A stretch of 64,000 nucleotides of DNA, from assembly GCF_017963645.1 (NCBI RefSeq), contig NZ_JAGMWN010000007.1, positions 94,326 through 158,325 on the forward strand, written 5' to 3'. Position 1 is the stretch's first letter. The number at the start of each line of letters is the position of its first letter. The notes under the pieces were generated by a model. The model saw only the letters and a list, made by a program, of their open reading frames with translations, was not told the origin of the DNA and searched no databases. The DNA comes from Marivibrio halodurans (GTDB taxonomy: Bacteria; Pseudomonadota; Alphaproteobacteria; UBA8366; Aestuariispiraceae). This document shows positions 17,543-26,134 of the stretch, piece by piece. A program made the translations under genes and the position numbers.

Positions 17543-19844
17543 ACGCGGGGAGACGCGCGGCGCGCAACGCGGCACCCGGCGCGAGACAGCGCCGGTTCTG
17601 GAGATTGGCGGCCTGACCGTTCATTACGGGCACGCGCCCGCGCTCCAGGGGGTGGATCTTACCCTCGATCACGGTGTGCTGGCGGTCGTCGGCCGCAACG
17701 GCATGGGCAAGACGACGACCTGCAACGCGGTGACGGGGCTGGTGCGTCCCTCGGCCGGATCGATCAAGTTCCATGGGCGCGAACTGGTCGGGATGTCGCC
17801 GAACCGGATCGCGCGGCTCGGTATCGGCTATGTGCCGCAGGGCCGGCGCGTCTGGCCGTCGCTCAGCGTGGACGAGCATCTGCGCCTCGCCCAGCGCGGC
17901 GGGCGGGACGCGGACTGGACCGTCGACCGGGTCTACGAGACCTTCCCGCGCCTGCATGAACGGCGGCGCAGCGGCGGCGGTCAGCTTTCCGGCGGCGAGC
18001 AGCAGATGCTCGCCATCGGGCGCGCGTTGCTCGGCAATCCGACCCTGTTGGTGATGGACGAGCCGACCGAGGGCCTCGCCCCCGTCATCGTCGAGCAGGT
18101 CGAGAACATGCTGCGGGATCTCGCGGCGGAGGGAGCCATCTCCGTCCTGTTGATCGAGCAGAATATCGGCGTCGCCCTGGATATCGCCGAGCGCGTCGGG
18201 GTCATGATCAACGGCCGCATCGCGCGCGACATGGCGGCGGAGGAACTGCGCGCCGACACCGCCCTACAACAGCGCCTGTTGGGCGTCGGCCGCCACGACG
18301 ACGAGGCGGAGGACGCCGCCGACGACGACGCTGGGCAAGCGGACCGGGCGCCGGAGCCGGTCGTCTATCGCGTTCGGCGCGAAGCCGCGAACGAGGATGC
18401 GGGCCCCGTCCCTGGCGCCGGTCCTTCAGGCAGCCGGCGCGACGTCCCGACCCGCTGGTCGCAGGCGAACCCGCTCGCCCGCCGTGCGCGTGACGGGGAC
18501 GGCGATGCGGCCTCTGGCGGTGACAGCCGCGAGGCCGCGCGCGATCTCAAGCGCGCCGCCCCGCCGATTCCCTTTACCCGCGCCTATGAGGGCGCGGCCT
18601 ATGTCGTCGGCACCTTCGACACCAAGGCGCGGGAATTGCGCTTCATCGCCCAGCGTCTTGAAGCGATGGGGCGGCCCGTCGTGACGGTCGACCTCAGCAC
18701 GTCCGGCCGGCCGTCCACGGCCGATGTCGGACCGACGGAGGTCGCCTCCCATCATCCGGGCGGGGCGCATGCGGTCTTCACCGCCGACCGGGGCAGCGCG
18801 GTCTCCGCCATGGCCGTCGCGTTCGAGCGTTTCCTGCCCGGGCGCCGCGACCTGGCCGGCGTGATCTCGGCCGGCGGATCGGGCGGCACGGCCCTGGCCA
18901 CGCCGGCGATGCAGCGTCTGCCGGTGGGCGTGCCGAAGGTCATGGTCTCGACCGTCGCGTCGGGCGACGTCTCCTCCTATGTCGGGCCGACCGACATCAC
19001 CATGATGTATTCGGTGACGGACGTGCAGGGGTTGAACCGCATTTCCGAGCAGGTGCTGGCGAATGCCGCGCACGCGCTGGGCGGCATGATCGCCAATGCG
19101 GGGGAGGACGGTGTCCGCGGGCGCGGCGGCGCCGGGGAGAAGGCGCGGCCCGCCGTGGGCCTGTCGATGTTCGGCGTGACCACGCCTTGCGTGCAGCAGG
19201 CGCAGCGTCTGCTGGAGGATGAGTATGACTGCCTTGTCTTCCACGCGACCGGAACCGGCGGTCAGTCGATGGAGAAACTGGCGGAGAGCGGCATGCTCGC
19301 CGGGGTCATCGACGCCACGACGACGGAGATCGCGGACCTGCTGATGGGCGGCGTTTTCTCCGCGGGCGAGGGGCGGTTGGATGCCGTCGCGCGCTCCCGC
19401 GTGCCCTATGTGGGGTCATGCGGCGCGCTCGACATGGTGAACTGGGGCGCGCTCGATACGGTTCCCGAGCGGTTCAAGAACCGTACTCTCTACAAGCACA
19501 ATCCGCAGGTGACGCTGATGCGCACCACGGCGGAGGAGAACGCGGCCATGGGCCGTTGGATCGCGGAGAAGCTCAATCGCTGCGAGGGGCCGGTACGTTT
19601 CCTGATTCCGGAGGGTGGGGTCTCCCTGCTCGACGCGCCGGGCATGCCCTTCCACGATCCCGAGGCGGACGCCGCCCTCTTCAACGCGATCGAGGAGACG
19701 TTCCGCCCGACGGCGAATCGCCGGCTGATCCGGTTGAAGCACAATATCAACGACCCGGCCTTCTCGGAGGCGCTGGTCGAGCAATTCCGCGCGATCCAGG
19801 CCCCGGCCGGCGGCCGGGCGCTGGGCGCGCGGACGGGCTCCTGA
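17535..19844 (+). CDS. LivF-type ABC ATPase fused to a Tm-1-like (UPF0261) domain
   Basis: A 769-residue two-domain protein. Residues 20-250 are a LivF-type ATPase (Walker [10 protein letters not shown], signature LSGGEQQM, Walker [11 protein letters not shown]). An acidic, then Arg-rich, low-complexity linker of about 100 residues follows. From about residue 350 ([25 protein letters not shown]) to the end it matches the UPF0261/Tm-1-like ATP-binding family: [43 protein letters not shown] and [13 protein letters not shown]. No stop or frameshift separates the two parts. In plants the homologous Tm-1 N-terminal domain blocks tobamovirus replication; in bacteria the function is unknown. The fusion suggests that the Tm-1-like domain acts at the transporter or on its cargo. 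Confidence 0.9.
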   Translation: MAERGETRGAQRGTRRETAPVLEIGGLTVHYGHAPALQGVDLTLDHGVLAVVGRNGMGKTTTCNAVTGLVRPSAGSIKFHGRELVGMSPNRIARLGIGYVPQGRRVWPSLSVDEHLRLAQRGGRDADWTVDRVYETFPRLHERRRSGGGQLSGGEQQMLAIGRALLGNPTLLVMDEPTEGLAPVIVEQVENMLRDLAAEGAISVLLIEQNIGVALDIAERVGVMINGRIARDMAAEELRADTALQQRLLGVGRHDDEAEDAADDDAGQADRAPEPVVYRVRREAANEDAGPVPGAGPSGSRRDVPTRWSQANPLARRARDGDGDAASGGDSREAARDLKRAAPPIPFTRAYEGAAYVVGTFDTKARELRFIAQRLEAMGRPVVTVDLSTSGRPSTADVGPTEVASHHPGGAHAVFTADRGSAVSAMAVAFERFLPGRRDLAGVISAGGSGGTALATPAMQRLPVGVPKVMVSTVASGDVSSYVGPTDITMMYSVTDVQGLNRISEQVLANAAHALGGMIANAGEDGVRGRGGAGEKARPAVGLSMFGVTTPCVQQAQRLLEDEYDCLVFHATGTGGQSMEKLAESGMLAGVIDATTTEIADLLMGGVFSAGEGRLDAVARSRVPYVGSCGALDMVNWGALDTVPERFKNRTLYKHNPQVTLMRTTAEENAAMGRWIAEKLNRCEGPVRFLIPEGGVSLLDAPGMPFHDPEADAALFNAIEETFRPTANRRLIRLKHNINDPAFSEALVEQFRAIQAPAGGRALGARTGS

Positions 19845-19911
19845 CGGGGTGGTTCCTGGCGGGCGGGACCCGCGCGGGCAAGGACGACGAGGAAAGAGGG
19901 AGAGGCCGGAC

Positions 19912-20745
19912 ATGGCCAGATTGGAAAGACGCGAGATCCTGGACCGCTTCCGCACGATGATCCGCCGGGGCGAGCCAATCGTCGGCGGCGGCGCGGGCAC
20001 GGGCCTGTCGGCCAAGTGCGAGGAGGCCGGCGGCATCGACCTGATCGTGATCTACAATTCCGGACGCTATCGCATGGCGGGGCGCGGCTCGCTCGCGGGC
20101 CTGCTCGCCTACGGCAACGCGAACGAAATCGTGGTCGAGATGGCGCGCGAGGTCTTGCCGGTGGTCGAGAAGACGCCGGTCCTGGCGGGCGTCAACGGAA
20201 CCGATCCCTTCATGCTGCGCGGACCGTTTCTGAAGCAACTGAAGGAGTTGGGCTTCGCCGGGGTGCAGAATTTCCCGACGGTCGGGCTGATCGACGGGAC
20301 CTTCCGCGCGAACCTGGAGGAAACCGGCATGGGCTACGGCCTGGAGGTCGACATGATCCGGGCGGCGCACGATCTCGACATGCTGACCACGCCCTATGTC
20401 TTCAGCGAGGACGACGCCCGCGCGATGACCGAGGCCGGGGCCGATATCGTCGTCTGCCACATGGGGCTGACGACCGGCGGGGCCATCGGGGCGGAGACGG
20501 CGGTGACGCTCGACGATTGCGTCGCCTCCATCAACAGTTGGGCCAAGGCCGCGATGAAGGTGCGGCGCGACGTGATCGTGCTGTGCCATGGCGGGCCGAT
20601 CTCCATGCCCGAGGATGCGGAATATATCCTGAAACGCTGCCCCGATTGCCACGGCTTCTACGGGGCTAGCTCGATGGAGCGCCTGCCGACCGAAAAGGCG
20701 CTTACCGAACAGACGCGCAAATTCAAGACGATCGGACGGCATTAA
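19912..20745 (+). CDS. TIM-barrel protein of the phosphoenolpyruvate-hydrolase-like family (Tm-1 C-terminal partner)
   Basis: A 277-residue cytoplasmic protein with a predicted TIM-barrel fold, usually annotated as a phosphoenolpyruvate hydrolase family or TIM-barrel signal-transduction protein. Recognisable stretches are [30 protein letters not shown] near residue 23, [26 protein letters not shown] and [16 protein letters not shown]. In plants this domain forms the C-terminal half of Tm-1; here it is a separate gene 67 bases after the Tm-1-like fusion, so both plant-type halves are present side by side. The start at 19912 follows AAAGAGGGAGAGG. Its reaction is not established, and the family name should not be taken as proof of PEP hydrolysis. 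Confidence 0.85.
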   Translation: MARLERREILDRFRTMIRRGEPIVGGGAGTGLSAKCEEAGGIDLIVIYNSGRYRMAGRGSLAGLLAYGNANEIVVEMAREVLPVVEKTPVLAGVNGTDPFMLRGPFLKQLKELGFAGVQNFPTVGLIDGTFRANLEETGMGYGLEVDMIRAAHDLDMLTTPYVFSEDDARAMTEAGADIVVCHMGLTTGGAIGAETAVTLDDCVASINSWAKAAMKVRRDVIVLCHGGPISMPEDAEYILKRCPDCHGFYGASSMERLPTEKALTEQTRKFKTIGRH

Positions 20746-20802
20746 CCCGTCCGGGCGCCGCGCGGCCGAGGTCCCGGCGCCCAAGACAGCAGGGAGGATA
20801 CG

Positions 20803-23097
20803 ATGTCTGGTGCAGCGATCGGATGGACGGTTCTGGGGATCATCATCCTCGCCGTCGTCATCGTCGTGGGCGTATATCTGCTTCATTGGCTCTATCGCCG
20901 TTCCACTAAGGAGACCGCCTTCGTGCGCACCGGCTGGGGCGGGGAGAAGGTGGTCAAGGACGGCGGCGCCTTCGTGCTGCCGATTGTCCATGAAGTGACG
21001 CCCGTCAACATGAACACCCTGCGCCTGGAGATCCGGCGCGGCCAGGAAGCGGCCCTGATCACCAAGAACCGCATGCGGGTCGACGTGGTGGCGGAGTTCT
21101 ATGTGCGCGTCGCCCAGAAGCGCGACGCGATCTCCGCCGCCGCCCAGACGCTGGGCCGGCGCACGATGCAACCGGACGCGCTGAAGGAACTGGTCGAGGG
21201 TAAATTCGTCGATTCCCTGCGTTCCGTCGCCGCCGAGATGACGATGGAGGAACTGCACGAGCAGCGTGGCCAATTCGTCCGCCGGGTACAGGAATCGGTG
21301 GCCGAGATGCTCTCGCGCAACGGGTTGGAACTGGAAGCGGTCTCGCTCACCGGCATGGACCAGACCAACATGGACTATTTCAACCCGTCGAACGCGTTCG
21401 ACGCGGAAGGTTTGACCCGCCTGACCGAGGAGATCGAGCGGCGCAAGAAATCCCGCAACGACATCGAGCAGGACACCATGATCGCCATCCGGAACAAGAA
21501 TCTGGAGGCGGAGAAGATGGCCCTCGATATCGAGCGGGAGAGTGAATATGCCCGCCTCGACCAGGAACGCGAGATCGAGGGCCGCCGCGCCGGTCAGCGC
21601 GCGGAGGTGAGCCGCGAGCGCGCGGAGCGCGAGCGCGAGGCCGAGGAGGCGCGCATCGCCGCCGAACTGGCGGTGGAGCGCGCCAAGATATCCCAGGCCC
21701 GCACGCTGGACGAGGAACGCATCACCCGCGAGCGCGAGACCCAGACTCTGGAGGTCTCCCGCCGGCGTGCCTTGGAGAAGGCCGAGACCGAGGCCCGCGA
21801 GGCGACGGAGCGCGAGCGCATCGCCACCGAGAAGACCCTGGAGGAGGAGCGCATCGCCAGCCAGGCCGAGACCGAGCGCCTGGAGGTCGAGCGCCGGAAG
21901 TCCGTCCAACTGGCCGAGGAGGAGCGCGCCATCGCGCTCGCCAAGAAGGCGCTGGAGAAGGCCAAGGTCGAGGCGGAGTCCGAGGAGCAGACCCTCATGG
22001 CGCTGTTGGAGGTGGAACGCGCCAAGATCAAGCGCGACCGCTTGATCGAGGAGGACCGCATCTCCCGCGAGAAGGCGCTTCAGGTGCTGGAAGTCGGCCG
22101 GCGCCAGGCGCTGGAGGAGGCAGAGATCCAGACCCGCGAGGAGGTCGAGCGCGCCCGTATCCAGAGCGAGCGCGGCCTGGACGAGGCCCGTATCCTCCAG
22201 CGCAAGGAACTGCGCAAGATGGAGATCGACCAGCAACTGGCCCTGGAGATCGCGGAGATCGACCGCGCGATCGAGGTCGCGGGCAAGACCAAGCAGCGCT
22301 CCGAGGCGCTGGTCGAGAGCGAGGGCGCCCGGGCCAAGGCGATCCAGGCGGAGGAGAAGACCTTCTCCGCGCGCGAGATGGAGATCGCGGAGCGCAAGAA
22401 GGCGATCGAGCTCATCCAGGCGGAACTGGCCGCGGAGCGCGACGGCATCAAGCTGCGCAAGGGCGCCGAGGCCGAGCGCATGGCCAGCCTGGAGCGGGCC
22501 GAGGCGCTGCGGGCCATGGCCGAGGGCGAGGCGGAATCGGAGAAGCTCCGCGCGCTCGCCGACAAGCTGCGCTACGAGATCGATGCCGAGGGGCGCCGCC
22601 AGCTCAACGAGGCGCTCAACGTGCTGTCCGATCCGGCGCGCGGCTCGGAAATGCGCCTCAAGCTCATCGACAAGCTGGAGGGCATCATCCGCGAGAGTGC
22701 CAAGCCGCTGGAGCGGATCGAGGGCATCAAGATCCTGCAGGTCGACGGCCTGCTCGGCCATGGTGGCGGGTCCGGCGGAGGCTCGGGCGGCAATGGCGGA
22801 GGCGGCGATTCCGGCAATGGCGGCTTCGCCGACAATGTCGTGAACTCCGCCCTGCGCTACCGCGCGCAAGCGCCGCTGATCGACAATCTGCTGTCCGAGA
22901 TCGGCATCAGCGGCGGCGATATCGGCCGGCTGACCAATGTCCTGAACCACGCCAAGGCCGTGAATCCCCAGGCCGTTAACCCCCAGGCCGTTAACCCCAA
23001 GGCCGATGACGCCGGGAGCGGGGATGACGGCACCAAGGGCGAAGGCGGTACCAAGGGGGGCAAGAGCGCCAAGGGCGACCGCGAGGGGGCGGGCTGA
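20803..23097 (+). CDS. Flotillin-like SPFH protein with extended coiled coil
   Basis: A 764-residue membrane-anchored scaffold protein. Residues 8-28 form one membrane segment, 35-200 an SPFH (band 7) domain (AFVRTGWGGEKVVKDGGAFVLPIVHEVTPVN), and roughly 205-620 a very charged Glu/Arg-rich coiled coil. A 44-residue unit is recognisable in the coil at least twice, one copy starting TRERETQTLEVSRRRALEKA and one SREKALQVLEVGRRQALEEA. After the coil come a Gly/Ser/Asn linker, a short conserved block (APLIDNLLSEIGISGGDIGRL) and an Ala-Val-Asn-Pro repeat tail. Length and order resemble the YqiK group of bacterial flotillins, which organise membrane microdomains. It follows the TIM-barrel gene by 57 bases, in the same direction. 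Confidence 0.9.
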   Translation: MSGAAIGWTVLGIIILAVVIVVGVYLLHWLYRRSTKETAFVRTGWGGEKVVKDGGAFVLPIVHEVTPVNMNTLRLEIRRGQEAALITKNRMRVDVVAEFYVRVAQKRDAISAAAQTLGRRTMQPDALKELVEGKFVDSLRSVAAEMTMEELHEQRGQFVRRVQESVAEMLSRNGLELEAVSLTGMDQTNMDYFNPSNAFDAEGLTRLTEEIERRKKSRNDIEQDTMIAIRNKNLEAEKMALDIERESEYARLDQEREIEGRRAGQRAEVSRERAEREREAEEARIAAELAVERAKISQARTLDEERITRERETQTLEVSRRRALEKAETEAREATERERIATEKTLEEERIASQAETERLEVERRKSVQLAEEERAIALAKKALEKAKVEAESEEQTLMALLEVERAKIKRDRLIEEDRISREKALQVLEVGRRQALEEAEIQTREEVERARIQSERGLDEARILQRKELRKMEIDQQLALEIAEIDRAIEVAGKTKQRSEALVESEGARAKAIQAEEKTFSAREMEIAERKKAIELIQAELAAERDGIKLRKGAEAERMASLERAEALRAMAEGEAESEKLRALADKLRYEIDAEGRRQLNEALNVLSDPARGSEMRLKLIDKLEGIIRESAKPLERIEGIKILQVDGLLGHGGGSGGGSGGNGGGGDSGNGGFADNVVNSALRYRAQAPLIDNLLSEIGISGGDIGRLTNVLNHAKAVNPQAVNPQAVNPKADDAGSGDDGTKGEGGTKGGKSAKGDREGAG
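22957..23001 (+). repeat. Three 15-bp tandem repeats encoding AVNPQ
   Basis: Three consecutive 15-base units (22957-22971, 22972-22986, 22987-23001) encode AVNPQ, AVNPQ and AVNPK near the C-terminus of the flotillin. Units 2 and 3 differ by a single base, a sign of recent slippage. The unit is a multiple of three, so changes in copy number would keep the frame. Confidence 0.8.
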
Positions 23098-23103
23098 TCC
23101 GTC

Positions 23104-23544
23104 ATGGTGAAGGTCTATACCTCCAGCGTCATCGGCGCGCCGGCCGACCGGGTCTGGCGCGTCGTGCGCGACTTCAACGGGTTGCCGGACTGGCACCCGG
23201 CGATCGCGGAAAGCCGGATCGAGAACGGCGTCCCTTCCGATCGCGTGGGCTGTATCCGCAACTTCACGCTGAAGGACGGCGGACGCATCCGGGAGCAGCT
23301 TCTGGCGCTCTCGGATTTCGACTACAGCTTCCGCTATTCGATCCTGGAATCGCCGATGGGCGTGACGGACTATATCGCCGATTTCCGGCTGCTTCCGGTG
23401 ACCGACGGGGATCAATGCTTCGCCGAATGGACGGCGGAATTCGATTGCGCCCCGGAGCGTGAGGGCGAACTCGCGGAACTGGTCGGCCAGGGCGTCTTCC
23501 AGGGTGGGTTCGATGCGTTGAAGCAGCGCTTCGGCGCGGCCTGA
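23104..23544 (+). CDS. SRPBCC (START/Bet v 1-like) family protein
   Basis: A 146-residue small-molecule-binding protein of the polyketide-cyclase/SRPBCC fold. It opens with the family strand and helix VKVYTSSVIGAPADRVWRVVRDFNGLPDWHPAIAESRIENG and continues with VGCIRNFTLKDGGRIREQLLAL, which form the ligand cavity. Its 3' neighbour begins with a paralogous SRPBCC domain, with the same DFN..x.WHPAIA motif, so this is a tandem duplication. SRPBCC proteins bind or cyclise hydrophobic compounds; the role here is unknown. The ATG lies 7 bases after the flotillin stop, so it is co-transcribed. Confidence 0.88.
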   Translation: MVKVYTSSVIGAPADRVWRVVRDFNGLPDWHPAIAESRIENGVPSDRVGCIRNFTLKDGGRIREQLLALSDFDYSFRYSILESPMGVTDYIADFRLLPVTDGDQCFAEWTAEFDCAPEREGELAELVGQGVFQGGFDALKQRFGAA

Positions 23545-23557
23545 GGGACGCCCGGCG

Positions 23558-25087
23558 ATGGTGAAGCTCGTGCGAAGCACGGTGATCGATGCGCCGGTCG
23601 ATGCGGTCTGGGCGGCGATCCGTGATTTCAACAGCCACAAGTTCTGGCATCCCGCCATCGCCGACAGCGTGATCGAGGATGGGCGCGCCGGGGACGAGGT
23701 GGGGTGCGTGCGGCGCTTCATCCTCTCCGACGGGGAGAGCGTGCTGCGCGAGCGGCTGCTCGCCCTCGACGACCGGGAGCGGAGCTTCACCTATTGCCTG
23801 ACCGATGCGCCCATCCCGCTCGACGGCTATGTCGCGACGGTGCGGCTACGGCCGGTGAGCGATGGGGACCGCACCTTCTGGGACTGGCGCAGCGAGTTCA
23901 CCTGTCCGCCGTCGCGCCGCGCGGAATTGGTCGAACTGGTCGGCGAGGGCGTCTATCAAGCCGGTTTCGAGGCGATCCGGGAGCGTTTGTCCCGAACGCC
24001 TTCCGCCCGCGCCGGCGCGGCGCCGCGATCCGCGCGGGCGGAGCCTTCCTCCCCGACATCTGCCGCGCGCGAGCCGGCGGCCCCGGCGGTTCGGCGCGCG
24101 GGCGGGGCGATCGAAAGCTGGGGTATGGTCATGACCGCCCATGGCGGGCCGGAGGTGCTGGAGCGCCAAACGGTCGAGGTCCCGGCGCCCGGCCCTGGCG
24201 AGGTGCGGTTGCGTCATACGGCGATCGGTCTCAATTTCATCGATGTCTATTGTCGCACGGGCTATTTCCGGCTGGTCGATCCGCCGGGCATCCTGGGCAT
24301 GGAGGCGGCGGGCGTCGTCACCGATGTCGGCCCCGGCGTGCATGGCCTGGGGGAGGGGGATCGGGTCGGCTATGCCTGCCCGCCGCCGGGCGCCTATGCC
24401 GAACGGCGGACCATGGCGGCCGATCTGCTGGTGCCGCTGCCGGACGATATCCCGGACGAGACGGCCGCCGCCGGGTTGCTGAAGGGCATGACGGCGGCCT
24501 TCCTGCTGCACGATGTGCACCGGGTGACAGAGGGGGACACGATCCTCGTCCACGCGGCCGCGGGCGGGGTGGGCACGCTGCTGTGCCAATGGGGGCGGCG
24601 GCTGGGCGCCACCGTGATCGGCACGGCGGGCGGTCCGGAGAAGACCCGCCGCGCGCGGGAGAACGGCTGCGCCTTCCCGATCGACACGACCCGCCAGGAT
24701 TTCGTCGCGGCGGTCCGGGACATCACCGACGGGCGCGGCTGCGACGTGGTTTATGACGCGGTCGGGCGCGATACGATCGAGAAGAGCTTCGAGGCGCTGG
24801 CCGTGCGCGGCCATCTGGTAAGCTTCGGTCAGGCGTCGGGGCCGCTGCCGCTTCTCGACATGGCGGGCTATGCCGGCAAGTCGGCTTGCCTGTCGCGTCC
24901 GAACTATGCCCATTACACCGGCACGGCGGCCGCGGTCCGGCGTCTCAGCGACCGGCTGTTCGAAGGGTTGCGCGCCGGGTGGCTTCGGGTCGAGGCGGGG
25001 CAGAGCTTCCCACTGGCCCGGGTGGCGGATGCGCACCGCGCGCTTGAATCGCGCCAAACCACCGGCTCCACGATCCTGACCCTCTGA
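23558..25087 (+). CDS. SRPBCC domain fused to a quinone oxidoreductase-like MDR enzyme
   Basis: A 509-residue fusion. Residues 1-148 are an SRPBCC domain paralogous to the preceding gene (VIDAPVDAVWAAIRDFNSHKFWHPAIAD). A Pro/Ala/Arg-rich linker of about 35 residues follows. From about residue 187 (SWGMVMTAHGGPEVLERQTVEVPAPGPGEV) it is a medium-chain NADPH:quinone oxidoreductase, with LNFIDVYCRTGYF, PGILGMEAAGVV, the nucleotide-binding HAAAGGVGTLLCQWGRRLGA and C-terminal ALESRQTTGSTIL. There is no structural-zinc cysteine cluster, as usual for quinone reductases. The frame is continuous through the linker. The fusion suggests the SRPBCC domain binds the substrate or product of the reductase. 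Last gene of the long operon. Confidence 0.9.
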   Translation: MVKLVRSTVIDAPVDAVWAAIRDFNSHKFWHPAIADSVIEDGRAGDEVGCVRRFILSDGESVLRERLLALDDRERSFTYCLTDAPIPLDGYVATVRLRPVSDGDRTFWDWRSEFTCPPSRRAELVELVGEGVYQAGFEAIRERLSRTPSARAGAAPRSARAEPSSPTSAAREPAAPAVRRAGGAIESWGMVMTAHGGPEVLERQTVEVPAPGPGEVRLRHTAIGLNFIDVYCRTGYFRLVDPPGILGMEAAGVVTDVGPGVHGLGEGDRVGYACPPPGAYAERRTMAADLLVPLPDDIPDETAAAGLLKGMTAAFLLHDVHRVTEGDTILVHAAAGGVGTLLCQWGRRLGATVIGTAGGPEKTRRARENGCAFPIDTTRQDFVAAVRDITDGRGCDVVYDAVGRDTIEKSFEALAVRGHLVSFGQASGPLPLLDMAGYAGKSACLSRPNYAHYTGTAAAVRRLSDRLFEGLRAGWLRVEAGQSFPLARVADAHRALESRQTTGSTILTL

Positions 25088-25095
25088 GCGGTCAT

Positions 25096-25114
25096 CCGGC
25101 CTTCAATCGGCCGG
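25096..25114 (+). terminator. Hairpin after the SRPBCC-oxidoreductase gene
   Basis: CCGGCC at 25096-25101 and GGCCGG at 25109-25114 form a 6-bp stem with a 7-base loop, 9 bases after the stop codon at the operon end. There is no T-run after it, so it is only a possible terminator. Confidence 0.35.
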
Positions 25115-25217
25115 GCGGCGGTGTGACACGGTACCCCCTGGAAGATACGCCCATTTGTCCTAAGTCGCCCCTCATGACCGACAATGATACAATTTTTGGT
25201 CGATAGAGGGTTGGAAG

Positions 25218-25703
25218 ATGAGCGGAAAAGAGGTTGCGAGCGTTGTCGAGACATTGCCGGACGCCCGCGCCCTGGCCGAGGTCAACAGGGTCATCGAGCG
25301 GGCGGTCGGGTCCTGGAAGACGTCGGATCGGGTCAAGCGTGCCGCCTTGCCGAGCTATCGCTACGACCCTTTCGACCTGCCGGATATGCGGTTCTTCGTG
25401 GCGCAGGATGCCGATGGGCGCGTCGCGGGGGTCGCGACCCTGGCCGCGGTGAAGGAGGGGGAGGGGCTGCCCGGCCTGCCGAGCCGATTGCTGCACGGCC
25501 TCTTCGTCGATCCGCCGCGCACGCATCGGGGGATCGGCCGCGCGCTTCTGAATGCCGTCGAGGCGGCGGCGCGGGAGGAAGGCGTGCACGCCCTCGTCGT
25601 GCGCGCCCATATCGACTCACAGGGTTTCTTCGCGAAGGCCGGTTATGAAGCCCATGCGAGCGCGGCCTACCCCTATGCGATGGCGCGCCGTCTTTCGGGT
25701 TAG
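25218..25703 (+). CDS. GNAT-family N-acetyltransferase
   Basis: A 161-residue acetyltransferase. The acetyl-CoA-binding core is seen in [29 protein letters not shown], containing the Q/RxxGxG/A-type pyrophosphate loop, followed by the strand [21 protein letters not shown]. The N-terminal half is more variable. The target (a small molecule or protein N-terminus) cannot be predicted. The ATG at 25218 follows a weak GGAAG; the upstream 130 bases form a separate intergenic region, so the gene probably has its own promoter. Its 3' end overlaps the convergent rnhA gene by 4 bases. Confidence 0.85.
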   Translation: MSGKEVASVVETLPDARALAEVNRVIERAVGSWKTSDRVKRAALPSYRYDPFDLPDMRFFVAQDADGRVAGVATLAAVKEGEGLPGLPSRLLHGLFVDPPRTHRGIGRALLNAVEAAAREEGVHALVVRAHIDSQGFFAKAGYEAHASAAYPYAMARRLSG

Positions 25704-26134
25704 GGTTTTGGAATCGCCGCGCGGGCGAGGGCGTCGGCGCGCTCGTTCTCCGCATGGCCGGCATGGCCCTTGACCCAGCGCCAGTCGATGTCGTGACGCT
25801 TCGCCGCCTCGTCCAACCTTTGCCAGAGGTCGGCGTTCTTCACCGGCTTCTTCGCTGCCGTCTTCCAGCCATTGCGCCGCCAACCATGTATCCAGCCGGT
25901 GATACCGTCGCGCAGATAGCTGGAATCCGTCGTCAGCACCACCCGGCAGGGGCGTTTCAGCGCTTCGAGCGCGGCGATGGCCGCCATCATTTCCATGCGG
26001 TTGTTGGTGGTCGCGGGATCGCCGCCGGAAAGCTCCTTCTCCTGCCCGCGGAAGCGCATCACCGCGCCCCAGCCGCCCGGGCCGGGGTTACCGCTGCAGG
26101 CCCCGTCGGTGAAGATCTCGACCTGTTCCGCCAT
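25700..26134 (-). CDS. rnhA: Ribonuclease HI
   Basis: A 144-residue endonuclease that removes the RNA strand of RNA-DNA hybrids at Okazaki primers and R-loops. The four catalytic acidic residues are in place: Asp in [18 protein letters not shown], Glu in [10 protein letters not shown], Asp in LTTDSSYL and Asp in ENERADALA. The basic handle region ([20 protein letters not shown]) is present, as in the E. coli enzyme. The start codon overlaps the thrB stop by one base (TGATG on the minus strand), so it is translated with the homoserine kinase gene. The order ispH-thrB-rnhA is conserved in many Alphaproteobacteria. Confidence 0.97.
   Translation of the reverse strand: MAEQVEIFTDGACSGNPGPGGWGAVMRFRGQEKELSGGDPATTNNRMEMMAAIAALEALKRPCRVVLTTDSSYLRDGITGWIHGWRRNGWKTAAKKPVKNADLWQRLDEAAKRHDIDWRWVKGHAGHAENERADALARAAIPKP

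Noticed and set aside
19747..23790. A 1347-residue open frame on the minus strand, rich in Leu, Gly and Ala.
   Set aside because: It lies fully antisense to the flotillin, the TIM-barrel and the SRPBCC genes, which have clear domains and ribosome sites. The repeat-like Leu-rich sequence is the mirror of the Glu/Arg-rich coiled coil in GC-rich DNA.
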